Positions 20,675-29,144 of a stretch of 64,000 nt of DNA are shown piece by piece (within the stretch, counting starts at the first letter, position 1; every line of letters starts with the position of its first letter). The stretch comes from CAVZVZ01 sp963778895 (GTDB lineage: Bacteria; Actinomycetota; Acidimicrobiia; Acidimicrobiales; Acidimicrobilacustridaceae). The DNA lies in NCBI GenBank assembly GCA_963778895.1, contig CAVZVZ010000007.1:124001-188000 (forward strand). The letters are read 5' to 3'. Made by a program: the position numbers and the translations under genes. The notes below the pieces were generated by a model, which worked only from the letters and a program-made list of their open reading frames with translations, ran no database searches and had not been told where the DNA came from.

Positions 20675-20685
20675 GGGGAAGAACA

Positions 20686-21606
20686 ATGATCAGTTATCGA
20701 GCGCAGGTCGCTACCGCATTCGAGGTCCTCGCCGAGGGCCTGGCGCCGTTCATCGACTCGCGCATGAGCAAGACGTTCCCTGACGACGACTGGATCCTGA
20801 TGGCGGCGTCGAAGCTGCAGAAGCGGCGCGACATCTTGGTGTCCCTGTCCGATCCCCACTTCCAGCTCGAAGTGCTGAACCGGTGGTGGGGCCCGGCCTT
20901 CAGCGCCGACCTGGAGGACGAGCTCCGCAGCACGATCACCGACCTGCGCACGGCGCGCAATCACTGGGCTCATCCGGACGAAGACCATCCCTTCGACTTC
21001 GACTACGCGCTCGAGGTCCACCACGACGCCGAAGAGCTGTTGCGGGCGATCCACTCTCCGCAGGCCGATCGCATCGTGGAGCTGGCCGAGCAACTCCGAT
21101 GGGACAGCGTCCGCGAGCAGGCCCGCGCGCAGGGCATGAGTCAATCCGATGCGCTCATGGAACAACTCACCGCCATGCAGAAGCAGTACGACGAGTTGCA
21201 GTCACAGCTCGAAGAAGCGCGCGACGTCGCGCAGTCCGCAACCGGCCGCCAGCGCGCCGTGGCTCGTCAGCTCGCCGAGCTGCAGAGCCAGTACGCGGCG
21301 GTGTCGGGCCTGCGGGACGAGTACCTGGCCGTGCAACGCCAACTCGAAGACGAACGAACGCATCGCGAGTCAGAGCTCGACGACACCAGTGCGGTGAAGG
21401 AGCAGTTGTCGCGGGCGGAGCGAGTGTTGCTCGAGCTCCACAACGAGTCGGCCTCCCTGCAACAACAGTTGGCCGAGACGCGCCACCAGCTCGAGGACGT
21501 CGACCCGGCGGTCACCGAGACCGGTCGCCGTTGGCTGTGGCTGGTGACCGCGCTGCTGCTCTGCCTCGGTCTGCTCATCGCGGTGGCGGCGTACATTCCC
21601 CATTGA
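20686..21606 (+). CDS. Swt1-type HEPN domain, coiled-coil, C-terminal membrane anchor
   Basis: 306 aa. Residues 1-125 look like a Swt1-family HEPN domain, with the RNase-type RX4H motif as RNHWAH (residues 88-93) in the sequence LRTARNHWAHPDEDHPF. Residues about 145-265 form a long coiled coil rich in Gln, Glu and Arg heptads. Residues about 280-302 are one transmembrane helix at the very C-terminus. HEPN domains with this motif often cut RNA in toxin-antitoxin or phage-defence settings. Here the domain would sit in the cytoplasm, held at the membrane through an oligomeric rod. No antitoxin partner is adjacent. Confidence 0.75.
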   Translation: MISYRAQVATAFEVLAEGLAPFIDSRMSKTFPDDDWILMAASKLQKRRDILVSLSDPHFQLEVLNRWWGPAFSADLEDELRSTITDLRTARNHWAHPDEDHPFDFDYALEVHHDAEELLRAIHSPQADRIVELAEQLRWDSVREQARAQGMSQSDALMEQLTAMQKQYDELQSQLEEARDVAQSATGRQRAVARQLAELQSQYAAVSGLRDEYLAVQRQLEDERTHRESELDDTSAVKEQLSRAERVLLELHNESASLQQQLAETRHQLEDVDPAVTETGRRWLWLVTALLLCLGLLIAVAAYIPH

Positions 21607-21662
21607 GCAAAGGCCGCGTCGAGCAGGCCGCGCTGAGCTGGTGAGCAGGCGAGAACACGTCC

Positions 21663-21668
21663 TACTCT
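21663..21668 (+). promoter_or_regulatory. -10 box TACTCT, probable leaderless start
   Basis: TACTCT ends 6 nt before ATG 21675. Confidence 0.5.
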
Positions 21669-21674
21669 GCCCCG

Positions 21675-22808
21675 ATGGAGTTCGGACTGTTCTGCGGTGG
21701 GTTCACACCCAAGGGCTTGTGGGGTCTCGACGATGCCGAGGCCGAGCATCGGCGCCTGGTGAGCGAGGTCGACCTCGCGGTGCTGGCCGATCAGACCAAC
21801 TGGAAGTACTGGTGGACCACCGAGCACCACTTCCTCGACGAGTACTCGCACATCTCGGCCAACGAGGTGCTCTTGCCGTGGGTGGGTGCCCGCACCGAGC
21901 GTCTGCATGTGGGCTCGGGCATCTTCAACGTCACCCCGCCGGTGAACCACCCTGCCCGTGTCGCGGAGCGTGTCGCGATGCTCGACCATCTCACGAACGG
22001 ACGGTTCGAGTTCGGTACCGGGCGCGGGTCGTCGACCACCGAGCAACAAGGCTTCGGCATCCCCGAGCCCGATCTCACGAAGGCCATGTACGACGAGGTC
22101 ATCGTCGAGTTCCGCAAGATGTGGTCCGAGACCGAGTACAGCCACGACGGCGAGTTCTTCTCGATGCCGACGCGCAACATCCTGCCCAAGCCGTACGTGA
22201 AACCACACCCGCCGATGTGGGTCGCCGCCGGCAACCCGGGCACCTTCGAGAAGGCCGCCAAGATGGGGCTCGGCGTGTTGTGCTTCACGGTCGGCAGTCC
22301 GACGCAGTTGGCCCCACTCGTCGAGATCTACAAGAACACCATCGCCGATGCCGAGCCCGTCGGTGACTACGTCAACGACAACGTCGCGGTCGTGAGTCAG
22401 TTCCTGTGCCTCGAGGATCGCAACGAGGCACGCGACTGGATGACGAAGTCGGGGGGCGGCTACCACAACAGTTTGTTGTTCCGGTACCTCGACACCTTCC
22501 CCCGTCCCCAGCACATCCCGCCGTGGCCCGAGGTGTTGCCGCCGCTCGATCTCGAGCAGATCTCGTACATGATCGAGCAGAACGGCAGCATGGTCGGCGA
22601 CCCCGCCGACTGTGTGACCGCCATCGAACGGCTCGAGGCGATCGGTTGCGATCAGATCCTGATGGGTCCGAGCTCGACGCTCTGGCCCCACGAGGTGTGC
22701 GCACAGTCGATCGAGCTGTTCGGCAAGCAGGTGATCCCGGAGTTCGACACCGATCCCGAGCACAGCACCAGCCGGTATCGCCGCGAGGCCGCGGCGCGCG
22801 CCGGCTGA
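21675..22808 (+). CDS. LLM-class flavin-dependent oxidoreductase (luciferase-like)
   Basis: 377 aa TIM-barrel monooxygenase. Typical segments: WWTTEHHFLDEYSHISANEV, then GSGIFNVTPPVNHPARVAER and NGRFEFGTGRGSS, followed by a C-terminal SMVGDPADCVTAIERLEAIG. It uses reduced FMN or F420; actinobacteria have both and the sequence does not settle which. No neighbour suggests the substrate. Confidence 0.9.
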   Translation: MEFGLFCGGFTPKGLWGLDDAEAEHRRLVSEVDLAVLADQTNWKYWWTTEHHFLDEYSHISANEVLLPWVGARTERLHVGSGIFNVTPPVNHPARVAERVAMLDHLTNGRFEFGTGRGSSTTEQQGFGIPEPDLTKAMYDEVIVEFRKMWSETEYSHDGEFFSMPTRNILPKPYVKPHPPMWVAAGNPGTFEKAAKMGLGVLCFTVGSPTQLAPLVEIYKNTIADAEPVGDYVNDNVAVVSQFLCLEDRNEARDWMTKSGGGYHNSLLFRYLDTFPRPQHIPPWPEVLPPLDLEQISYMIEQNGSMVGDPADCVTAIERLEAIGCDQILMGPSSTLWPHEVCAQSIELFGKQVIPEFDTDPEHSTSRYRREAAARAG

Positions 22809-22817
22809 CCGCGGTCA
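22806..22817. other. Palindrome joining two convergent stop codons
   Basis: TGACCGCGGTCA is a perfect 12-bp palindrome. Its two ends are the TGA stop of the plus-strand LLM gene and the TGA stop of the minus-strand SHOCT gene. Too short to be a terminator by itself. Confidence 0.6.
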
Positions 22818-24168
22818 ACCGGTTCGGAGCGTCTCGCCATTGGCGAGGCGACGAACCACGAGCAACTTCTGCTGGTACTCGTCGTGGGTGAGCACGCCGG
22901 CATTGTGTAGGTCGGCGAGCTTGCTCCGCAGGGCGACCGCATCGACCTTCGGTGTCGCCGGGGCAGGGCTGGTTGTCACCGGCTCCGGTGCCGCGACCGT
23001 GGACGCGTCGGTTTCGTTGTCGCCGTTGCGCCCGGCGAGGCGAGCCGGACGTGTCTTGTCGAGAATGAGCTGGCGCGCTTCGTCCGCTTGGTCCGGGCGC
23101 AGGCCCTTGGCCGCGATGCCGGCTCCGTGGACGCTCTCGATGGTCACGACCGCGCCCGTCAACCGCTTGTTCACGACGACGTCGACGATGTCGACGCCCT
23201 TGATCGAGTTGCGCACGCGGTCGAGCCGATCGCGGAGCTCGACGCGGTCGACGAAGATCGCGAGACGGTCGCCCAGATGCTCGAGGTCGGCACCGAGAGG
23301 CGAGGTCTTCACCTCGAGGAGCGGCGCCGCCTCGTCGACCGGCTCCGGTACCGGGACGGGTTCTGGCTTTGGTGTCGGCCGGGGCGCCGCCTTCGGTGCG
23401 GGCGCGGCGGGCGTCGAGGGCGCGGCGGCCGGTGGCGGCGTGAGCTCGGGCTCGACCTTCGTGGCGGCGATCTCGGCCCGATCGGCGTCGATCTGGGCTT
23501 GCAGGAAGCCGAGGGCGCGGCTGGCGGCCGCGGCGCGCTGGGCCGCCTGGACACTCGCGTCGGCGCGCGAGGCCTGATTGCGCCGTTCGATCTGTTCGAG
23601 GGGCGTGAGCCCTTCGGTGAGGTTGGGTCGGATGTAGTCGTTCGCCGGCCCGTCGGACCGAGTCACAATCCGCGTCGACGGCGAGCCGGCCGCGACCGCG
23701 GGCTCGGGTTTCGGCTTCGGCTTGGGCTCGGACACCGCCGGCGGCGCCGGGGGCGCCGGTGGGGTGCTCGTCACCTCGGGCGCCGGTGCCGGCGCGTCGG
23801 TCTTGCCTCGTCCACGGCGACCACCTCGGCTGCGTCGCGACGACTTCGACTTGGGCGGAGGTGGGCTCTGCGGGGCGGTTGCGGGCGCGGTTCCGGCGGC
23901 AGCTCGCTCGGGCGGTTCCGGGCGCGGGCGAGGTCGAACCGGGCGGTGTCGTGGTGCCGTTCGCGCGCGCCTCAGGGGCGTACCACTTGCCGTCGGAGGC
24001 GAGCCACCACCCCGGGCCCGGCGGTTCGTCGGATTCCTTCGGGGGGTACCACTTGCCGTCGGAGGCGAGCCACCAACCGGGGCCGGGTGCTTCGTCGGCT
24101 TCCTTCGGGGGGTACCACTTGCCGTCGGAGGCGAGCCACCAACCCGGACCGGGTGAGGAGTCGCTCAT
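22815..24168 (-). CDS. GPGWW-repeat (DUF2510-like) and SHOCT-domain protein (frameshifted)
   Basis: About 451 codons. The N-terminus has three tandem copies of GPGWWLASDGKWYPP, related to DUF2510. A Pro/Ala/Lys-rich disordered region follows, then a central domain (DLEHLGDRLAIFVDRVELRD, an immunoglobulin-like or PH-like segment using short-chain repeats IVDVVVNKRLTGAVVTIES). The C-terminal SHOCT motif is LRSKLADLHNAGVLTHDEY. The frame changes between about 23905 and 23950 within the Pro-rich part. SHOCT motifs mark oligomerising or membrane-associated proteins; the function is unknown. ATG overlaps the stop of a small upstream ORF. Confidence 0.75.
23980..24154 (-). repeat. Three tandem 57-bp repeats encoding GPGWW units
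   Basis: Three direct DNA copies of about 57 bp (19 codons) that encode GPGWWLASDGKWYPP plus a Lys/Glu/Asp linker. The copies are almost identical, so they duplicated recently. Confidence 0.85.
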
Positions 24169-24275
24169 GCCGCTGCACCCCGGGCCATCTCGGACACGCG
24201 ACAGATGGGCCGCAGTCGTGCGGCCCGATCCGACACCTCAGCAATCGTGGTCGCGAAGCTCGCGTCGACGATCAC
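24165..24275 (-). CDS. Small coupled ORF (36 aa) ahead of the GPGWW/SHOCT gene
   Basis: GTG start preceded by AGAGGGAAGA, a good ribosome site. The product begins VIVDASFATTIAEVSDRAAR and ends MARGAAA. Its TGA overlaps the next gene's ATG by 4 bp, the coupling seen at many junctions in this window. That makes it more likely to be translated than a random frame. No family recognised. Confidence 0.45.
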   Translation of the reverse strand: MIVDASFATTIAEVSDRAARLRPICRVSEMARGAAA

Positions 24276-24418
24276 TCTTCCCTCTTTCGCAGACTCGCCG
24301 TGGGTACGCCCTACCGTCGTGCACACTGAGACGTCCGTACACACCACGCCTCCGCCCCCATCATCGGCGGGGTATAGGGGCAGGTTGAGCGCTTCGGCCG
24401 GGCCTGCGGGGGCCGAGA

Positions 24419-24988
24419 TCAACGCCCGATCGCCTGACCGGCGATGATGCCGACCACAGCCAGTACCAACACGATCCCGATGGCGACGACGACCGTGAGC
24501 AGGGCCCCGCTGACCAGCGGTTCTCGCCGGCGACCAGGGTCGGTCGCGGGCCCTGCGACCGCGAACGGTGGTGGCGGGCCGGGCGGACTTCCGGGCGATC
24601 CATAGGGAAGCGGTGGCGAAGTATCGAAACCGGCCTGGGGCGGCCCGGCCATGGCGGGGGTGGAGGCACCCGGCGCGGCCATCACGAGGTGGGCGCCGCA
24701 GATCGGACAGGCCGGCTGGCGGAGTGGATCGACGGCCGTGCCGCATTGCCAGCAGGGCGTCGAGGCGCCACTCACGGGAGGGGCGGCAACCGGGGGTGCC
24801 TGCGGCGGCGGTTCGTAGGGGGGCGGGGCATAGCCCGGCGGAGCCGATGGCGCGGACGGTGCCGATGGCGCGTATCGGGTCGATGGGGGCAGATTGCCCG
24901 GCGAAGGGGGGAGCGGCGTCCCGCACAGGCCGCAGAACCGGTTGCCCGGGGGACTCGGGGTGCCGCACTGGGTGCAGGCGACGTTCAT
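24419..24988 (-). CDS. Double zinc-ribbon, C-terminally anchored membrane protein
   Basis: 189 aa. An N-terminal zinc ribbon (CTQCGTPSPPGNRFCGLCGTP) is followed by a Pro/Ala-rich stretch and a second ribbon (CWQCGTAVDPLRQPACPICG). A long Pro/Gly linker then leads to one C-terminal transmembrane helix (about 163-185). Zinc-ribbon proteins of this type are common in actinobacteria and have no general function. ATG overlaps the bioD stop by 4 bp, so it is expressed with the biotin genes, perhaps by position only. Confidence 0.8.
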   Translation of the reverse strand: MNVACTQCGTPSPPGNRFCGLCGTPLPPSPGNLPPSTRYAPSAPSAPSAPPGYAPPPYEPPPQAPPVAAPPVSGASTPCWQCGTAVDPLRQPACPICGAHLVMAAPGASTPAMAGPPQAGFDTSPPLPYGSPGSPPGPPPPFAVAGPATDPGRRREPLVSGALLTVVVAIGIVLVLAVVGIIAGQAIGR

Positions 24989-25663
24989 GACCCCAATGAT
25001 CCCACCAGAGCGGCCCGAACGCGCCCGGAAAGCTCGGACACGGCCGTCACGACCTCGAAGCCGTCGCGGTCGATGAGCCATTCGCGGTTGCGGCGATGGA
25101 GGTCGTCGGCGCCGTCGAAGCGATTGAGGAACACGACAATCGACGCCACGTGCGCACCCTTGTCGAGCGCCTCCATCGAAAGCCGCACGCCGTTGATCGT
25201 GCCCAAACCGGCGTCGGCGACGAGCACCACCAGATGCGGCTGCAGCTCCTCGACGAGCGTGACGGTGTCGCCGTTGCTCGCAAGGGGCGAGCGCACTCCG
25301 CCCGCACTCTCGACCAGGCCGACCTGTGCGGCGGCGAACCCCCATTCGATCTCGACCGCGAGGTCGGCGATCGTGAACGCCGATCGGCCCAGCGCCTCGG
25401 CCGCCATCGGGGGTGCCATCGGCACCTCGTACCACCGGTGATGGGGACACACCGTCGGTCGCGGTCGCGCCCGTCGCCTCGGCGAGCAGATGGGCGTCGG
25501 TGACACGATCGCCGGCATCAAAGGACTGCGCCGGTTTGCGGGCCGACACGGTGACGGCATGGCGGCGGAGCTCCTCGGCGAGATGGGCCGTGAGCCACGT
25601 CTTGCCGATCTCGGTGCCGGTGCCGGCAACCACGGCGAGGTACCGAGGTTGCGCGCCGGTCAT
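24985..25663 (-). CDS. bioD: Dethiobiotin synthetase (frameshifted)
   Basis: About 226 codons, normal for BioD, which closes the ureido ring of dethiobiotin from DAPA, CO2 and ATP. The N-terminus has the P-loop GTGTEIGKTWLTAHL and the Lys-containing ARKPAQSFDAGD. The second half continues in another frame as VCPHHRWYEVPMAPP, VGLVESAGGVRSPLA and FLNRFDGADDLHRRNREWL. Deleting one g of a gg pair near 25455 joins them without loss. Overlaps by 4 bp with bioF upstream and the zinc-ribbon gene downstream. Confidence 0.9.
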
Positions 25664-26793
25664 ATCGGCGGATCGAGGGCCGCGGCGAGCCGGGCTACCT
25701 GCGCGTCGGTGTGCGCCGCTGACAACGCGACGCGTAGCCGGCTGGTACCGGCGGGCACGGTTGGTGGCCGGATCGCGGGCACCAGCAGTCCCTGCTCGAG
25801 CAGTCGGGACGACGCGGCGAGGGCGGCGTGCTCGTCGCCGATGAGCACGGGGATGATCGGTGTCGGATGGCCGGGGCGGACCCGGTCGATGTGGTGCCGG
25901 AGTCTCGTGAGGAGATCGCCACCCTCGGGTGACGACACGACATCGAGCGCGGCAGCGGCCGCGGCCATGTCGGCGGGAGAAGGCGCGGTCGTGAAGATGA
26001 ACGGCCGGGCCCGGTTGATCAACAGGTCGATCAACGCGCGGCGTCCAGCGACGAAACCTCCGAGCGCACCCAGCGCCTTCGAAAGGGTGCCGACTCGCAC
26101 CGTGACGTCGGCGAGCTCCCCGTCGTCGAGACCGGCGACCGGAAACACCTTGTGGGCGTCGTCGACGACGAGAAGGGCACCATGACGCCGGCAGACCTCC
26201 GCGAGCGCGTCGATCGGCGCGACGTCGCCGTCCATCGAGAACACCGTGTCGGTGACGACGACCGCTCGATCGGAGCCGCGCAGCGCGTCATCGACGGCGT
26301 CGACATCGGCATGGCCGTACACCCGGACATCGGCACCGCGCTCGTGTGCCATCCGGCATCCGTCGATCAACGACGCGTGGTTGAGCTCGTCGGAGCAGAT
26401 GCGCACACCCGGACCGCCGAGCACCGCGAGCAGACCGGTGTTGGCGGCATAGCCGGTCGGGAACACGACCGCCGCCTCGGTGCGCCGCCAGCGTGCGAGT
26501 CGTTCCTCCAGCGCGTCGTGCACCGGCCGCGAGCCGACGACCAGTCGCGACGCGCCCGAGCCGGTGCCCCACCGCTCGATGGCATCGATCGCCGCGGCCT
26601 TCACCGCGGGGTGCGTCGCCAGCCCCAGGTAGTCGTTGGACGCGAACGACACGACCGATTGGCCGGTCGCGGTCAGCACTCCTTCGGGCAGGCCGTCGAG
26701 CGTGCGGACCTCGCGCCATTGGCCGGCCGCGCGCACGAGCGTGTTCTGCTCGTCGATCCATTCGGCCCAGGTGTCGACTCGGACCGGGCTCAT
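25660..26793 (-). CDS. bioF: 8-amino-7-oxononanoate synthase
   Basis: 377 aa PLP enzyme of the alpha-oxoamine synthase family. It condenses pimeloyl-ACP or pimeloyl-CoA with alanine. PLP-binding Lys in GTLSKALGALGGF. Substrate and cofactor contacts in SFASNDYLGLATHP, GSGASRLVVGS and VVDDAHKVFPV. The His of ELNHASLIDG stacks on the cofactor. Frame intact, between an esterase-like gene and bioD with 4-bp overlaps at both ends. Confidence 0.95.
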   Translation of the reverse strand: MSPVRVDTWAEWIDEQNTLVRAAGQWREVRTLDGLPEGVLTATGQSVVSFASNDYLGLATHPAVKAAAIDAIERWGTGSGASRLVVGSRPVHDALEERLARWRRTEAAVVFPTGYAANTGLLAVLGGPGVRICSDELNHASLIDGCRMAHERGADVRVYGHADVDAVDDALRGSDRAVVVTDTVFSMDGDVAPIDALAEVCRRHGALLVVDDAHKVFPVAGLDDGELADVTVRVGTLSKALGALGGFVAGRRALIDLLINRARPFIFTTAPSPADMAAAAAALDVVSSPEGGDLLTRLRHHIDRVRPGHPTPIIPVLIGDEHAALAASSRLLEQGLLVPAIRPPTVPAGTSRLRVALSAAHTDAQVARLAAALDPPI

Positions 26794-27858
26794 AGGACTC
26801 GCCCCCGACTCCGGTCACTCGCGATCCGAGCGACGACCGCCACGACGATACCGACGACGGCGACGAGTATCGCCACCGAGGCCCACCCGAACTCGAAGGG
26901 GGAGTCGGCGAAGTCGATGGCGTCGGGTTCGGGCGCGCCCACCCCCTTGGCGAGGAACGGCATCGTGTCGTTCCACACCGACTCCGTGTACGTCTGGGCG
27001 TGGCGCGCTCCGGCGATGATCTGCAGTTCGGTGGTCGTACCCGCGGCGCGTACCGCGGAGTCGAGGCGGTGGGCTTGATCGACGGGGACGATCTCTTCGG
27101 TCGCGTTGCTGATGAACGACGGTGGGAGCGACTCGGCCTGGTTCACGAGCGACGCGTCCTGATAGTTGGCCGGGCAGACATCGGGTGTGCAGCCGAACAT
27201 GTTCGTCACCCACGGGTTGCGCCAGAACTCGAGGCATTGCGTGTTGTTGCCGCAGGCCGGGGGCACGCCGGACTCGTCCGGGACCAACGTTGCGAGATCG
27301 GTCGGTGCGGACCAGAGCGCGACGCGCGAGGACGTGCAGCGCGCGGTCTGCTGCGGCGAGTCCGGCGAGCGTTCCGCCGGCCGAGCCACCGAGCATCGCC
27401 AGCTGGTCCGGGTTGCCGCCGAACTCGGTCGCGTGCGCTCTGACCCACCGCACCGCCGCCTTCACGTCGTCGAGCTCGGCCGGCCAGGCCTGGCCCTGCG
27501 TGCCGAGCTGGATCGTCGCCCGATAGTCGACGTTGAACGCAACCCATCCCTGCTCGGCTGCCAGCCGCGCCTGACGGCTCAGGTCGTCCGTGCTGCCCCC
27601 GGCGAACCCGCCCCCGTGCACCAGCACGAGCACGGGCCGACCAACGGCGTCTCCGTCCTGCCGGTAGATGTCGAGGGTCTGGTTGGGTGTGCCGCCGGTG
27701 ACGTACGGGATGTGCTTGTCGACGGTGACGATCGTCGAAGGTGGACCGGCGAGCGCGGCACTGGCCATACCGATCACGACGACGAGCACGGCGACGGCCG
27801 CGAACGCGGCGCCGCAGCGGGCCGCCGCGGAGTTCCGGAAGGACGGTGGCGGGCTCAC
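26790..27858 (-). CDS. Exported alpha/beta hydrolase in the biotin operon (frameshifted)
   Basis: About 355 codons from GTG 27858. An N-terminal hydrophobic segment (residues 14-37) looks like a signal or anchor. The oxyanion motif VLVLVHGGGFAGGS and the nucleophile elbow GGSAGGTLAGLA place it in the hormone-sensitive-lipase/carboxylesterase group. The C-terminal half, in another frame from about 27325, has SFISNATEEIVPVDQAHRL (acid residue region) and GARHAQTYTESVW (catalytic His), then a C-terminal helix and basic tail. Position between bioA and bioF suggests release of a pimelate precursor, as BioH or BioJ do, but an exported enzyme could not act on cytoplasmic pimeloyl-ACP methyl ester. 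Confidence 0.8.
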
Positions 27859-29144
27859 CCGCCGGTGACTTCTGCGATCGAGTCGGCGAGCGCGTGCACG
27901 ATGCGCTCGATCTCGTCGCTCGTGCTCGTGAGGATCGGCATGAGCACGACCACATCACCGAGCGGTCGCAACAGCACGCCGCGACGCACCGAGGCGGCGC
28001 ACACCAGCCGCCCCCATCGCATCCCGTCACGCGGGGGCTCGAGTTCGACACCGACCATCAGGCCACGCTGGCGGACGGCACGGACATGGGGATGTTTCGC
28101 CACGCTCGCGGCGAGCAAGGCGTCGAGTTGGGCGGCCCGCGCCGTCACGTTCGTCAGCACGTCGCGCGTGCGGAACGCGTCGAGGTGCGCATGGGCGACC
28201 GCGCAGCCCAAGGCGTTCCCGCTGTAGGAGTGCCCGTGGTAGAAGGTCCGCTCCCCGAGGTCGGGGCCGAGGAACCCGTCGTACACGCGGGCATTGGCCG
28301 CCGTCGCGGCAAGTGGCAGGTAGCCGCCCGTCATGCCCTTGCCGATGCAGAGCAGATCAGGTTCGAGGTCGCACTGCTCGCTGGCGAACAACGTGCCGGT
28401 GCGACCGAAGCCCGTAGCCACTTCGTCGGCGATCAACAGCACACCCGTCTCGCGACAGGCGACGGCGACGCGCGCCACGGCCTCGGGCTCGGTCACCAGG
28501 ATGCCGGCGGCGCCCTGTACGAGTGGCTCGAGCACCACGGCTGCGAGCGAGTCGGCGTAGCGATGAATGGTTTCGACCGCCTGATCGGCCCATGCCGGGT
28601 CGTCGTATCCGGGCACGCGTTGGACGGCGAACCGCAGCGGATCGAACACATCCGTGCCGAAACCGCCGGCGCCGACGGAGATCGAGCCGATCGTGTCGCC
28701 GTGGTAGGCGTGGCCGAGCGCGAGGTACGAGCGGCGCGCCTGTTCTCCTTGGTTCGTCCAGTACTGAAAGGCGATCTTCAGGGCCTGTTCGACGGCAGCG
28801 GCCCCATCGGACGCGAACAGCAGGTGCGGATCGCGAACCGGGAGCAAGGGTGCGAGCGCCTCGGCGAACTCGATCGTCGTGCGGTTGCCGTTGCCGAGCA
28901 GCGTGCTGTGCGCGACGAGGTCGAGCTGGCGTCGCAACGCGGCGTCGAGCTCGGGGACGCGGTGGCCGAGGGTGTTCACCCAGAGCGACGAGATGGCGTC
29001 GAGGTAGCGGTTGCCGTCGGTGTCGATCAGCTCGCGCCCTTCAGCCCGCTCGACGATGATCGGTGTGTTGTCGGCGTACGTCGCCATTTGGGTGAAGCCG
29101 TGCCACACCACCGACGAGTCGCGCTCGACCCAGCTGTCGCTCAC
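27855..29144 (-). CDS. bioA: Adenosylmethionine-8-amino-7-oxononanoate aminotransferase
   Basis: 429 aa class-III aminotransferase making DAPA. Diagnostic segments: VVWHGFTQMATYADNTP at the N-terminus, FASDGAAAVEQALKIAFQYW, then GHAYHGDTIGSISVG, LIADEVATGFGRTGTLFA and the PLP Lys in LCIGKGMTGGYLPLAAT. Start chosen as GTG 29144, which overlaps the ABC1-kinase stop by 4 bp; an upstream extension to 29255 is Arg-rich and unlike the family. Confidence 0.95.
   Translation of the reverse strand: MSDSWVERDSSVVWHGFTQMATYADNTPIIVERAEGRELIDTDGNRYLDAISSLWVNTLGHRVPELDAALRRQLDLVAHSTLLGNGNRTTIEFAEALAPLLPVRDPHLLFASDGAAAVEQALKIAFQYWTNQGEQARRSYLALGHAYHGDTIGSISVGAGGFGTDVFDPLRFAVQRVPGYDDPAWADQAVETIHRYADSLAAVVLEPLVQGAAGILVTEPEAVARVAVACRETGVLLIADEVATGFGRTGTLFASEQCDLEPDLLCIGKGMTGGYLPLAATAANARVYDGFLGPDLGERTFYHGHSYSGNALGCAVAHAHLDAFRTRDVLTNVTARAAQLDALLAASVAKHPHVRAVRQRGLMVGVELEPPRDGMRWGRLVCAASVRRGVLLRPLGDVVVLMPILTSTSDEIERIVHALADSIAEVTGG

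Larger units (their letters stand above)
20412..20685. other. Intergenic region
   Basis: 274 bp between the dehydrogenase and the HEPN protein. It holds the promoter of the latter and one weakly supported minus-strand small ORF, listed separately. No tRNA-like or terminator-like structure was seen. Confidence 0.5.

Noticed and set aside
24419..25663. Single fused BioD-zinc-ribbon protein suggested by one open frame
   Set aside because: The frame crosses an indel. The real bioD continues in another frame and ends with a 4-bp overlap at the zinc-ribbon ATG.
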